A stretch of DNA of 38,417 nt from Entamoeba invadens IP1 (taxonomy: Eukaryota; Evosea; Mastigamoebida; Endamoebidae). The notes beneath the pieces are model-generated. The model made no database searches. It was not told where the DNA came from and saw nothing but the letters and a program-made list of their open reading frames with translations. Of this stretch, positions 19,037-30,431 are shown in pieces; the stretch's first letter is position 1, and the number at the start of each line of letters is the position of its first letter. The translations under genes were made by a program, and so were the position numbers. The stretch covers positions 2,109 through 40,525 of the forward strand of contig NW_004440335.1 of assembly GCF_000330505.1 (NCBI RefSeq), written 5' to 3'.

Positions 19037-19330
19037 TTGTATAACCATTGTAAGTTCACAAAAATAGACTGATGTTTTTTTGTTATGTCAACACTTTTTT
19101 ATTTAATAAATTGATGTCGCATTTACTTGAAATTTTTAAAAAACAAACACGTGTTTAAGTTGTAAAACAGACCCTGATAATGTACTTTTATTGACAAATA
19201 AATTTAGTGAACTGAAGTTATCAACTATTAGTATAATTTGTTTATCTATGGTATCGGTGTAAATGTTATTATATAAAGTCTTCAAATTTTTTATAGTGTG
19301 TTTAAAAACAGAAAACGCCAAATATTTAAA

Positions 19331-19773
19331 GTTTAATTCAATTTATTTGTGAAAATATGAACATGAATATGGTGCTTGAAAACAAATAGATTAGCAACTT
19401 ATTGTGTGTTTAATTGCTTTCGGTAGATCCATGTTGTTTGTATTACTCTGCATGACAGTGCTTCTGTTTTAAAACAGAATCAAATAATTGATTTATTATT
19501 TTTTACAATTTTAAATATGTATTTTAACGGTTTTTAATAATATGATTACTATATAATTACACAAATAAATAAAAAAAAATCAAACTTATTATGCATATTC
19601 AGAACACACCACTAAGAAATAAAATCAGAAATGTTTAGATTTCAATTAAAACATGTTTATTTTTAATAAGGTAAATATTTTAAATGATAAATTAATATAT
19701 AATCAACCAAACGTTTAAAATTCTTATATTTAAAATCTTTTGCAAACAAGCATATTTTAAAATTGGGAAATAG
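19331..19773. other. A+T-rich intergenic DNA
   Basis: I see no gene, RNA or repeat of note between the gap region and the 3' end of the minus-strand LRR gene. Confidence 0.5.
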
Positions 19774-21345
19774 TTATTTAAGTAGAATCACTTTGGTTTG
19801 TGGTGGAAAACAGTTTTTACCTATAGACGTGACACTTGATGGTATTTCCACAATTTTCAGATTATTACATCCACTAAAAGCATAGTCCCCAATTGATTTG
19901 ACACTTGATGGTATATCCACGTCATTTATATATTTACATCCACTAAAACAATAATTGCCAATAATGATGACACTTGAAGATATACACACACTGGTTATAT
20001 TGTTACACCCAGCAAAACAGAAATCGCCTATCAATGTTACATTTGATGGTATAATTAGATCGTTTAAGCTCGAACATCTATTAAAACAATAAATACCAAG
20101 TGATTCAAGACTTGAAGGTATATCCAGATTGCTAAGACTGCGACATTCACAAAAACAATTATCACCAAGCAACTTGACATTTGCCTTCAATATCACACTG
20201 CTTAGAGCAATGCATTGGTTAAAACAATAAATGCCAATTGATGTAACACTCGATGGCACCGCTACATTTCTTAAATTACTACAATTATCAAAACAATACT
20301 GCCCAACTGATGTAACACTTTGTGGTATTTCTATTACACTCAAATTACTACATCCACTGAAACAATAATTTCCAAGTGATAATAAATTTGATGACATTTT
20401 CACATCTCTCAGTTTTACACATTCGCTGAAACAGTAGTTGTCTATTACAGTCACACTTGACGGGATCACCAAACTGCTCAGATTGTAACATCTGAAAAAA
20501 CAATAATTGTAAATTCTCACGACAGTTGATGGTATTACCAATTTGCTTAGATTGACACACTGATAAAAACAACTTACATCAATTGATGTGACACTTGATG
20601 GTATTTCTACCTCGATGAGACTGCTGCATCCAGAGAAACAGTTGTACCCAATTGATGTCACACTTGGTGCTATATTTACACGGCTTAAAGAACTGCATTC
20701 GAAAAAACAGCGATCACTCAATTTTGAGATACTTGATGGGATATCAATGCTATCCAAATTATAACATCTTCCAAAACAGAAATCACCAATTAAAGTGACA
20801 CTTGGCGGTATTATAATGTGGCTCAAATTGCTACATTTACAGAAACAATCATAACCAATCGATTTAACGTTTGATGGTATATTGACGTTGTTGATGCTAT
20901 TACAGTCATAATAACAACAGTCATCAAGTGACCTAACGCAGGTAGGGATGGTATTGCCATATTTATTTATGTTGTTGGAAGTGTATGTGACATTTTTGAA
21001 CTTGATGTTTTTTCCATTGTTTTTGTCAACTGTTTCATAATCAACACTAAACCACACTACTATTTCATAATAATTTTTCTCTGCAACAATTTTGCCTTTT
21101 GTGTTGTTTTGGGTGTTGGCAAGAATTTCATTGCCAAAATTTTCGTCTTTTTCAGACCACAGATGAAGTGTCTCGATGTTTGGGAATAACATATTTGTTT
21201 TGTGTGTCAATGGAATTGGGTTGAAATGGAACTTTTTTGTGTTTCCATTGTACTTCTTGCAAACCATCTCCAAATTGATAAAGTCTTTGATTGTTGCAAA
21301 ATACTTTGAAACTATCATGATGTGAAAACTGTCAAGTGTTGCCAT
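19774..21345 (-). CDS. BspA-like leucine-rich repeat protein, 17 repeats
   Basis: The 523-aa product has an N-terminal cap (MATLDSFHIMIVSKYF, then VCKKYN and KFHFNPI) closely related to that of the LRR gene at 911-1693. After residue about 130 it consists of 17 LRR_5 repeats of exactly 23 residues, consensus VxIPSSVTSIGxYCFSGCSN followed by L-x-x. The final repeat ends in NCFPPQTKVILLK. No signal peptide or membrane helix is visible. BspA-like proteins are an expanded Entamoeba family; one role proposed for them is surface interaction, but this protein could equally be intracellular. The regular, unbroken 69-base periodicity indicates an intact gene with recent repeat expansion. Confidence 0.9.
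   Translation of the reverse strand: MATLDSFHIMIVSKYFATIKDFINLEMVCKKYNGNTKKFHFNPIPLTHKTNMLFPNIETLHLWSEKDENFGNEILANTQNNTKGKIVAEKNYYEIVVWFSVDYETVDKNNGKNIKFKNVTYTSNNINKYGNTIPTCVRSLDDCCYYDCNSINNVNIPSNVKSIGYDCFCKCSNLSHIIIPPSVTLIGDFCFGRCYNLDSIDIPSSISKLSDRCFFECSSLSRVNIAPSVTSIGYNCFSGCSSLIEVEIPSSVTSIDVSCFYQCVNLSKLVIPSTVVRIYNYCFFRCYNLSSLVIPSSVTVIDNYCFSECVKLRDVKMSSNLLSLGNYCFSGCSNLSVIEIPQSVTSVGQYCFDNCSNLRNVAVPSSVTSIGIYCFNQCIALSSVILKANVKLLGDNCFCECRSLSNLDIPSSLESLGIYCFNRCSSLNDLIIPSNVTLIGDFCFAGCNNITSVCISSSVIIIGNYCFSGCKYINDVDIPSSVKSIGDYAFSGCNNLKIVEIPSSVTSIGKNCFPPQTKVILLK
19795..20955 (-). repeat. 69-bp coding tandem repeats (LRR_5)
   Basis: Seventeen contiguous 23-codon units encode the LRR array of the surrounding gene. 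Cys positions (CF-x-x-C) and the IPSSVTSIG segment recur in strict register, so the array has not suffered indels that break the period. Confidence 0.85.
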
Positions 21346-22680
21346 GTTATGATTTCAAGATTTAGTTTTAATTTGTGTAAATATACAATTAATATATCTA
21401 ATAATATAAAGTCGTTAATTTTCTGATTTTTGAATTAAAGTTAGTGATCAAATATTGTCCATTTTTTACAATAACACACAAAAAACCAGTTAAATAACAC
21501 AAAATTGGTTTAGAACTCGAACTTTTGAAGAATAAAAAAGCGAAATAATGTTATTTCGGCATTTTGAAAAATTGCTTAATATACCACATTTTGGTTTAAA
21601 AAACCCTGTTTTTTACTTGTTTGTGGAATTGACATTTTTGATTTTTTTTGTTTTATCTAAATTTATTATCATTGACTAAAAAGCCACAATAAAGTTTACT
21701 ATTTCTTCATTGTATAATTTACATTTCAAAAAAGTATTCTAAAAGAATAAACATTACAGTCAAAGGCGTCTATATGTCGTAATTTTAATTATAGAAATTG
21801 CTTATTTGTCACACAACCGCCGATTACTCGATGTATGACAATGAAATATTCTGTTCTCAAATTTGTAACTTTTGTTGAATTAAAAACCTTTTTTATAAAT
21901 AATAATTATTAATATTCAAAATAACTTACAACAAAATTCACTTATTCTGAACAAATAGACACCTTTGACTGTAATTCAATTTTTATCTAATATTTGATTA
22001 TTTTTAACTATAAAAACATCGTTTTTATATATGAATAATTACAATTTACTATTACAAATTCACTTACTTAAAATAATCAACAACAAAAAACAAACAAGTA
22101 AATATCATTTTTGATTTAATTATTTATTGATGTATTAGTAACCCATCTATTATTATTTAGTATTTTTTATTATCTTTTATCGAATAGATTTTTACATGAA
22201 ATTGTTATCTTACAAGATATTGAAAATTTTACTTTCAAAATAGATTTTTAAATTTGTGAAATATTGATTTTGTTTTTTAAAGTGTTTTTAATAACATACA
22301 CGTTTTTATGATAATTTGTTTTCTTAGTTTAAAAAACAACATTTTATTTTAAATGTTATTTTATGTTTTTGTTTTTTTATATTTTAATTAATAACGATGT
22401 GTGTAATATTGAATAAATAACACGTGTTGTTTATTTATTAAACTCGGAAATAATTACACTTTTGATATTTTGATTTTATTAAAAATAATCGATTTTAATT
22501 CAATCAATACAAACGAAAACAAGATGATTGATATACAAATAAAATTGAAATTTATACACAATTATAGAGTTTATATGAGTTGTTGTGTAGTTTAACAATA
22601 AATGTGTAATTACAGACCAATCATTTATCACAACATGTTTTATATATTAAAATGAATTATTAGTTACCACAAACATCATA
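21346..22680. other. Divergent intergenic region between two LRR genes
   Basis: The two flanking LRR genes are transcribed away from each other, so both promoters should lie here. A MITE occupies 21757-21971. Elsewhere I see only A+T-rich DNA, with no ORF of interest and no clear core-promoter motif. Confidence 0.5.
21757..21971. mobile_element. Tc1/mariner-type MITE, 215 bp
   Basis: The ends are inverted repeats starting CAGTCAAAGG: 21 bases at each end (21757-21777 and 21951-21971) match at 19 positions. Each end is flanked directly by TA (21755-21756 and 21972-21973), the target duplication made by Tc1/mariner transposases. CAGT termini are typical of that superfamily. The 215-bp length and lack of coding capacity fit a non-autonomous MITE moved by a transposase elsewhere. 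It sits between two divergent LRR genes and so may affect their promoters. Confidence 0.82.
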
Positions 22681-25318
22681 ATGGACACAAATTGCAACAC
22701 CGATGCTACCGAAAAAATAGATGATGCGACACCAGAAGAACAGATGCACAGCTCAGAAGACACTGAAGGTGATGACGAGGCAGCACAATTATTTTTGACC
22801 ATGTTTACACATTCATCAGAAGGTAATCAAGCAAATAACGCAAATGACGGTGTTGATTTAACATCCACTTTTGTTGCTCCAGAAGCAAAAACAATCAAAG
22901 AGAGTGAATTCAAATACCACACGTTTGATTCATTTACAATTCCAAGTCATATCCAATCAATTGAAAAATATGCTTTCAGTTTTTGCACAAATTTAAAAAG
23001 TATTGTTATTCCAGAATCGGTGACCTCAATTGGCGAATACGCTTTCAACCAATGTCCGCTGACTTCCATTGTAATTTCCAAAAACATGACTTCGTTATCC
23101 GATGGCGTGTTTTGTGGAAACAAACTTGTTTCGTTCACGGTTCCTGATAACATTCAAAGTCTTGGGTCAAGTGTACTGTATTCCAATACGGTTTCTTCAC
23201 TGGAAATATCTGATAACCCCAAAAGCCTTGACTTGAATGCGTTCACTTCAATTGAGTTATCTGACAACGTGACTACAATTGGGTCGGATGCTTTCAGTGG
23301 ACTTGACAAATTGGTTCACATCAGACTGTCGAACAAATTAACTGAACTCCCAAAAAATGCATTCAAAGACGACCGAAGTTTGAAAAGTGTTGTTATTCCG
23401 ATGAGTGTGACTAAACTTGGGGAGAGCTGTTTTGAGAATTGTCCACTTGATGGTGACAACGTGTTTAAAATACACAAGCACATTGAAGTTGTTGAAGATG
23501 GTGCTTTTGAGAACTGCAAATTCAAGGAAGTTCTTAATCGAAGGAAACATCAAAGAAATATCAAAGAATATGTTTATTAATTGTAAAAATCTCTCAAAAG
23601 TGACACTTCCAGACAGTGTTACCAAAATAGATAATTTTGCGTTTGATCATTGTGGATTTGACAAAGTCTTTTTCCCAAAGAATTTGAAGGAATTTGGGGA
23701 ACATGTCTTTTCAGACAACGTCAATATCACTGAACTGGTTTGGGATCAGAAATTCACACGAATTCCAGACCGTATTGTCTATGGGTGTGTTAACATCTCA
23801 AGAATAGAAATACCAACTACTGTCACTTCAATCGGCGAATTTGCGTTCAATGAATGCAAATCACTTGAAACGCTTGTCATTCCAGATTCGGTTGTTGAGT
23901 TTGGTATGTTTGTTTGTCAAGATTGTGAGAAATTGAGAAGTGTCACACTTCCTACCGGCATTACTGCTATTCCACAGGGTCTCTTTTCGCGTTGTGGAAA
24001 TTTGAGCGAAATCAAAAACATGGAGAATGTCACAGAAGTCGGTCGAGAAGCTTTCAAAGGTACAAAAAAACTCTTTACACGTGGCATCCCACAAAACTTG
24101 AAGAAAATAGGCATCAGAGCATTTTCAGACTGTGACATTGAAGAGTTGGTAATACCAAACTCAGAGATGGATGAAGGTGCTTTTGTTCAAAACAACAAAT
24201 TAACGAAAGTTGTCATTACAGAAGGCGTGAAAACACTTCCACAACGCTGTTTTGCTGAATGCCCAAATCTGAAGGTTGTTGTGATACCAAACAGTGTTGA
24301 GTCGATTGGATACGAATGTTTCAGTGGTTATGCCAGTCTTGAAGAAATCACCATCCCAAAGAGTGTCAAAACGATAGAGGGGTACTCATTCAATCATTGC
24401 ACTCAATTGAGAAAGGTGGACATTGACAAATCGTTGGTGTGTGGAAGAGATGTGTTTCTTGATTGTCCAAATCTTGTGAAATTCAATGTTATTGAAAAAG
24501 TGAATCAATTTACTGGGACTGTTGCTGTCATTTCCGCTACAATTGTTGCAATAGAAGACGGCGCATTTGAAAACAACGACAAATTAGAAAAAGTGGTCAT
24601 GCCAGACACCATCAATTATGTGGGAGGAAAGTGCTTTAAGAACTGCACTAAATTGAGTAAAGTTGTTCTTTCCAAAAATGTTGATATTTTGAATAACGAG
24701 GCATTTGCTGGGTGTGTCAGTCTCAAGGAAATTGTCCTTCCAAACAGTTTGTGCATCATCAAGAAATCTGTTTTTAGTGGGTGCAAAAACCTCACCAAAA
24801 TTGTGATTCCAGAAAACGTCGAGCTTATTAAAAAACGCGCTTTTGAGAATTGTGAAAAACTTGAAGGTGTTGTATTTCCAAACAAATTGGGACAGCTTGA
24901 AGAATCGGTCTTTGCTAACTGCAAAAGTTTGAAAGAAGTCGTCTTCCCAGAACAACTTGGACTTGTTGGGAATAGGTGTTTCCAAAATTGCGAAAAACTC
25001 GATAAACTTGTGTTAAATGAACACATGAATTTGATTGGAAATCTTGTGTTTGGTGTTTGTGTAAGTCTCAAAGAGGTTGCATATTCATATCCATTCGTTA
25101 CATTCAGATGCTTTGATGGGTGTATAAATCTTGAAAATGTGAAATTGGGAAATAAAGTATTTCAAATAGATAAATGGGCTTTTAGAAATTGCAAATCGTT
25201 GAAAGAAATTACTCTACCTGAAAGTTTGAAAAGTGTCAACGAGAAAAAGGCTTTTGAAGGGTGTGACAATTTGAAAAAGATTATCTACCCAGAAAACTAT
25301 AAAAAGGAAACAAAATAA
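22681..25318 (+). CDS. Large BspA-like LRR protein, single frameshift
   Basis: Two overlapping frames belong to one gene. The first (22681 to about 23535) encodes an acidic N-terminus (residues 1-60, rich in D, E, T and N) and then LRR_5 repeats. The second continues the repeats in the +1 phase from about 23537 to 25318. Repeat homology passes from one frame to the other at CTTAATC, where one surplus A at 23536/23537 explains the break. With the shift resolved the product would be about 878 residues and over 30 repeats of the type VxIPxSVTSIGxxAFxxCxxL. It lacks the N-terminal cap of the other LRR genes here. Either this is a recent null mutation or a sequencing error. Being otherwise undamaged favours error or a very young lesion. 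Confidence 0.8.
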
Positions 25319-25339
25319 TAAATCATGCCTTTATTTTAT

Positions 25340-25369
25340 AAATTAAACCAGACTTATATGGTTTAATTT
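25340..25369 (+). terminator. 11-bp 3' hairpin after the LRR gene
   Basis: AAATTAAACCA at 25340-25350 and its exact complement at 25359-25369 enclose an 8-base loop, starting about 22 bases after the stop codon and followed by a T-rich run. A role in 3' end formation or mRNA stability is possible but inferred only from position. Confidence 0.35.
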
Positions 25370-25698
25370 GGTTTACTTTTTTTATCATGATATTATAATA
25401 TAGTTTAATTATAACAATAAAAAACTATTTAAAAATACTATTAAAATTGAAAAAATATAAATTAAATAATTTAATAATTATAATTATTAGATACAATTTA
25501 AATCATCAAATTTAGCGAATTACAAAAATTGTAAAAAATATTAAATTTTCTATAATTTATTATTTATTTTAGTATTTTTTAAATAGAAAAAAGTCGATTT
25601 TAAAAATAATTCAAATAATATTAGTATTATTTTGTACAAAAAACTACACATACTGAACAAAACATTATTTGAATATTTACAAACTCGAATTCATACAC

Positions 25699-27096
25699 AT
25701 GATTAACCGTTTTCAACTTTTCAATTTATGTTTATTTCTTTCGGTTCTGTGTTTTATTTTACTGGCCATATTGTCTGTGAGTGAGAAACGAAATAAAAGA
25801 CTGAGATACTCCGTTTCAAACGAGCATTTTGATTATGAAATGAATATGGTAAAAATCGCATTTAAAGATGAGGAAACTCTCATGGAACAGCCGCGCTATG
25901 ACCCCGACTCAGTTCCCACGTTTACCGAAGAACAACTCAAAGAATACACCAAGAACTTTCCTGACAAACACTCAACACAACATGACAATTTAGATCCTTT
26001 CATGTTTACAACAGAAGGCGCACAAGATTTAATTGACGAGAAAAAGATGTTCAAAAAAGCACTTTCAAAGTGCAAATATTGCAACAAGTTCCCAACAAAT
26101 CAGACTGAAATTGACTTGCAAAAGATGGATGACATCCCAGAGATGTGCAATGGCCGCATCGATGCTGTGTGGATATGGGTGAATGGCAGTGACCCGACAT
26201 GGTGTTCCAATTTAAATCGATATGCGCACACTATCGACTTCACAAGATATCGCGATTCAAGAGTTCTGAAATACTCGGTGAGAAGTGTTTCAAAGTACTT
26301 GCCATACATCAAAAACCACTTTTTGGTTACCGCCGACCAAGTCCCTGACTTTATTGAGTCGCCCTGTAATTTGACGCATTTCAGGATCACCAAAAACGAC
26401 ATGACACTCGAGGTGATACCACACAGTGATTTAATCAGTGATGCAATTCTGCCAACATTCAATTCAGAAGCAATCGAAACGTATTGTTCAAAATCCCAAA
26501 CTTGTCCGAGTGCTTTGTCTTTCTGGGAGACGACTTTTTCTTCTATCGACCAACACCACCTACTTTCTATGCCAAAGAAGACAAACTTGTGATACACACA
26601 GAACAGAAAATGCCCGTCGATAGCAAACCTTTTGCAAATAACCAATTTTGGAGTTGCATGTTCCATTCGAACAGTCTCATCAACACGTATTTCGAAAAAG
26701 ATCCAAACCACTCGAATATGGTCATGTCACACACCCCACACTTGTTCAGAAAAAGCATATTAAAAGAAGTCGAAGTGGCGTTTCTAAGTGAAACTAACAA
26801 ACAAAGAAAAACCAAATTCAGAAGGTGGGACAGCACAAATTGGTCGTTCTTGTATGGCAACTATGTCTTGTCAAAAGGACTTGGTCAATGTCGAACAAGA
26901 TAACAAATCCACATTCCTTTCTATGAGAGATGACCACACGTGGAACGTCATGCAGAAAATAATTGCAAACGAAACACAACCATATGCAATTGGTGTGAAC
27001 GACGAGATGAATGAAAAGAATTTCGAAAAGGAAATGAGGTACATCCACAGGTGGTTTGAAAATAAATACAACGACAAAACTGTTTTTGAAAAGTAA
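25699..27096 (+). CDS. Stealth-family phosphotransferase with two compensating frame breaks
   Basis: Stealth proteins transfer sugar-1-phosphate (the family includes metazoan GlcNAc-1-phosphotransferase). Residues 1-28 (MINRFQLFNLCLFLSVLCF onward) form a type II signal anchor, placing the enzyme in the Golgi or ER lumen. Conserved region 1 is seen as IDAVWIWVNGSDPTW (from residue 154), region 2 as RYRDSRVLKYSVRSVSKY (from 183), and region 3 as LPTFNSEAIE (from 251) continuing to GDDFFF. The GDDFFF part lies in another frame: a base is missing near 26484. A surplus G at 26883/26884 returns translation to the original frame, which ends at 27096 with region-4-like DEMNEKNFEK. Total length would be about 465 residues. 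Each break is one base and the net shift is zero. Read as is, the gene is broken; sequencing error or pseudogenisation are both possible. A TTG at 25669 extends the frame, but the ATG fits the anchor. Confidence 0.82.
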
Positions 27097-29475
27097 AACC
27101 AATAAATAATTTGTATTGTTTTGTTTTTTGTTTGTATTGACAAATTTATTATATCACATCGTCGTGTTGTTTAAAAATATATTTGAATTTGAACTAATTT
27201 AACAATTAAAACAATCAAAATGTTGTTTGTTATAATAACTGTGATATGATTGTATATTTGATAATATATGTTATGTACAATTTTCATCAAACAATTGGTT
27301 GTGTATTATTGTTATTAAAAATAAATTGTAATATAAAAAACAAAAAAAGATTAAGTCTACTCATTTTTATCAATTTAATATAAAACTCATAGAGATAGTA
27401 ATAACGAATAATTGCACTTTTTTATATCAATACAACAAAAACGAGTTTTTATAACTTAATCAGAATATCAGTATTAAAACAATATCATGTAAACGCGTAT
27501 ATGATTGAACAAAAAAAACTTAATAATATATAGTGACTAAAAACACGTCATATAAACAATAAAAACAGTTGTAAAAATCAAAACCATGTTTTTATAATTT
27601 TTATTATAATTTCTGTTGTAACTCGATAATCAAAATTCAACCAGTTTCATTCTTACCAGTTAAAATTGATAATAAACTATAATAATAAACAGACTAACAC
27701 ATGAAATAACATTTTTGTTATATTATTGACCTGTTTTTACATTATTCTATAACTATTTTAAATATTTTTCTTTTTGACTTGTTTGATGATATATACATAT
27801 TAAACAATAAAAAACAACAAAGACAAACAATGAACTCGTGATTGCCCTTTTTAATGACCATTTATTATTGGTTCAGTGTTATTTAAAGTGTTTAGTTAAT
27901 TATTATCACTGTTTAGTTATTTATGTAATCAAATTTTATAAATATTATAATTAATTTATTATAAATTTATTACAATTACTATTAAAATTGATAATAAAAT
28001 ATAAAATAATATCATTGTTTAATAACATCATAAAAAGTTATTAAAAACAAAAAACAACCAATAATCTAAATTAAAGATAATAAGATTTAAAACATTTGCT
28101 TTATTATTCGTAAAGTAATTCGTATTTTTTGCAATAATTGTATACTTATTCGATAATTATTGAAAACTAAACGTTACTTTTTAAATAAAATATAATTAAA
28201 ATACTGTAATTCAATTATGTAATTTTTGTAAATTGTTTCGAATTAATGCGCAATCAGAGCATTATTTCAGGTATGTCAATATAATCTATATAAGATTGGT
28301 TATTAAACCATATACTGAAATGAAACCCATAATAAATTAAACGCCATTGTGCTCGCTCATCTGAGATAAATAATTTCCAGAAGTTGAGTCGGTCTTATTT
28401 ATTGGATTTTGGTTTTATAATCAAATTCCACAGTAAAAGACCAAGAAAACGGAGTAAACTAAAGTTGAACATTAATATGTTTAAATATCGTGAATCCGAT
28501 ATTTTATATCCAAATACATTTTTAGTGTTTTGCCTTTTTTTTCTATCAGTGATTTCACTAAAACAATTCTAAAACAACAAAAATGTTTTTTAATTATTAA
28601 ATTTGCTAATATTAAACAATGAAATTTTAATACGTTTAATAATTAAAATTTAATGAATATTATAAGATAATATAAAAATAATATAAATATGTTGTTTTTA
28701 ATTTCTCTGTCATTAGAACACTTTGAATCAACACTTTGATAAATATGATATGATTGTTAATATCTACTCTTATCTATAAAGTACATTTTTGAAAAAAAAA
28801 CATTCTTATCACAAAACGTGAATAATGACACAATTACAAAAGTATTGATATTTTTTACATCTCATTGGCATTACATTTTTAAACATTTTTGATGTTTTTG
28901 TATTTAATTGTCTTGTTAGATAACACTTTAATTCGATTTATATCAATATAAACAATGTTATATATTTATAAAATTGTAATCTATCAAACTGCATTAATGA
29001 TATATATATATTAATATGTGACTCAAAAACAACGTTAACATGTTTTTTTTAAATACAAAAACAAAATGTGTTAAATTAAATATTGTCTTTTGGGTAAAGA
29101 AAATAAATTTTATAGAACAAATTCGATATTTTTCCTTAATTATTAAAACTTATAGTATTTTGGAATAAACTCATCAATAACTTAATTAAAACAGTTTTGA
29201 CAATCTTTATTTATATTAAGAATATTCAAAACGAATAAATAACAATTTGTTTTTTAGTTAATAGATTGCTTGTTGATAATCGTAATATTTGATCAATAAC
29301 AATTTGTTTGGTTAATCAAGTAATACAATTACATACACATATGGTATATTAATGAAAATAAGCTAATAAAAAATAATAAACAAAATCAAAAAAAGCGTTG
29401 GTTAAATAAAATACACTTTTTTATTAAATAGATATCATAATTTTATAACAATTTAAATAAGTAAACAACTGGTTA
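27097..29475. other. Gene desert between convergent genes
   Basis: About 2.4 kb of A+T-rich DNA between the 3' ends of two convergently transcribed genes. I find no supportable gene. The stretch at 28250-28580 is slightly richer in G+C and allows 62 codons starting with TTG, but shows no family resemblance. Confidence 0.55.
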
Positions 29476-30324
29476 TCACATCCAGAATTTTGAATAATAC
29501 GATTTAGGTTTTTCGTATCCAATATGTTTGGCCGTGTTAAACATCACAGTGGACATATTTAGAAAGTCGTCCATATAGCACGAATAGGCGTCGACACAAA
29601 CACCCCACTTTATATATTTGTGAAACTTCTCAACTTTTTTAAACTCCTTTTTACCAAGCATGACCCCAAACAAACTTGCTATACAAAATCCAAGTTGTTT
29701 GTCATGAAATTTGTATTTCATATTCTTTTCATCAGCTATCATCGTTTTGATCGCAACGTATTGTCCTTCTTTATAATCTCTAATGGTATTTCGAATGATA
29801 GTAAAAAAGTTTTTTTGGACCACTATATCGTCTTCCAGAAACATCAAAAAGTCTGCATTTGTTGTCTGCATTGCATATCGTGCAAGTGTGAATGCATAAT
29901 GATTAATGGTGTTGTCTTTCACAAACCATGAGTATACAGTGCCGTTTCTTTCGTTCACAATATCTTTTCTGTAGTCTATGATCCAACTCTCAAATTTGTC
30001 TTGGTACTTAGTCATTCCTGGATCTTCCACTTTGTTTAATGGTATAGAATCCAAAGAGACGTTATACACTTTGATACCATATTGAATCAACCTTGATATT
30101 TGCTTGTCAAATGATGGGTAATCACACACCTTTTGACACCCCTTGACAAACATAAAATCAACGGTAAAATTGATGTGGTCATGATTGTAAGCGTGAATAA
30201 AATAGTCTATCATTATCTGAATGTAATTATAACGTTTCGGTATGGTTGAGGCAGTGAAAACGATGTGGATGTCCTTTGAAAACACACATTTCGTTGCCAA
30301 CAACACAAACACCAAAATTGCCAT
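29476..30324 (-). CDS. Secretory-pathway glycosyltransferase-like protein (MGAT4/PGAP4-like)
   Basis: The 282-aa product begins MAILVFVLLATKCVFSKD, a signal peptide or signal anchor. The centre holds FLEDDIVV (E164, D165, D166), the acidic metal and nucleotide-sugar binding motif expected of a GT-A glycosyltransferase. It is followed by LGFCIASLFGVMLGKKEF and, near the end, KHIGYEKPKSYYSKFW. This order (LEDD, LGF...G...F, then a distal HVG/HIG) recalls GlcNAc-transferase IV (MGAT4) and PGAP4, so a Golgi or ER enzyme modifying N-glycans or GPI anchors is plausible. Similarity is by eye and the acceptor is unknown. The ATG is chosen over a TTG at 30372 because it starts the signal sequence and lies about 60 bases from a TATA-like element. 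Confidence 0.72.
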   Translation of the reverse strand: MAILVFVLLATKCVFSKDIHIVFTASTIPKRYNYIQIMIDYFIHAYNHDHINFTVDFMFVKGCQKVCDYPSFDKQISRLIQYGIKVYNVSLDSIPLNKVEDPGMTKYQDKFESWIIDYRKDIVNERNGTVYSWFVKDNTINHYAFTLARYAMQTTNADFLMFLEDDIVVQKNFFTIIRNTIRDYKEGQYVAIKTMIADEKNMKYKFHDKQLGFCIASLFGVMLGKKEFKKVEKFHKYIKWGVCVDAYSCYMDDFLNMSTVMFNTAKHIGYEKPKSYYSKFWM

Positions 30325-30376
30325 TAAAAATGACAAAGAAAGTCTAAATGATTCATTTAGAGGATTCTTCAAGTGT

Positions 30377-30390
30377 TATATTTAAATGGG
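30377..30390 (-). promoter_or_regulatory. TATA-like element of the glycosyltransferase gene
   Basis: On the minus strand this reads CCCATTTAAATATA, close to the Entamoeba TATA-like consensus GTATTTAAA. It is about 55 bases upstream of the ATG at 30324, leaving room for a start site and a short leader. No clear initiator or GAAC box is visible. Confidence 0.35.
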
Positions 30391-30431
30391 TTGTTGGTCA
30401 AAAGCGGTTGTTGTTTTGTTTTAACAATTAA

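Noticed and set aside
19136..19321. 61-codon minus-strand frame next to the gap
   Set aside because: It begins with TTG, has no recognisable domain and no ATG; it might be a gene fragment but cannot be supported.
23530..23560. Intron joining the two LRR frames
   Set aside because: The only GT...AG pair that could restore the frame encloses about a dozen bases, far too short for an Entamoeba intron; a single extra base explains the break better.
23338..24985. Several 70-150 codon antisense frames under the large LRR gene
   Set aside because: They are mirror frames of LRR codons without independent homology.
28384..28572. 62-codon plus-strand frame in the desert
   Set aside because: It starts with TTG, has a random-looking composition and no family resemblance. 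The nearby GTGCTCGCT recalls the U6 5' end, but ACAGAGA and the rest of U6 are absent.
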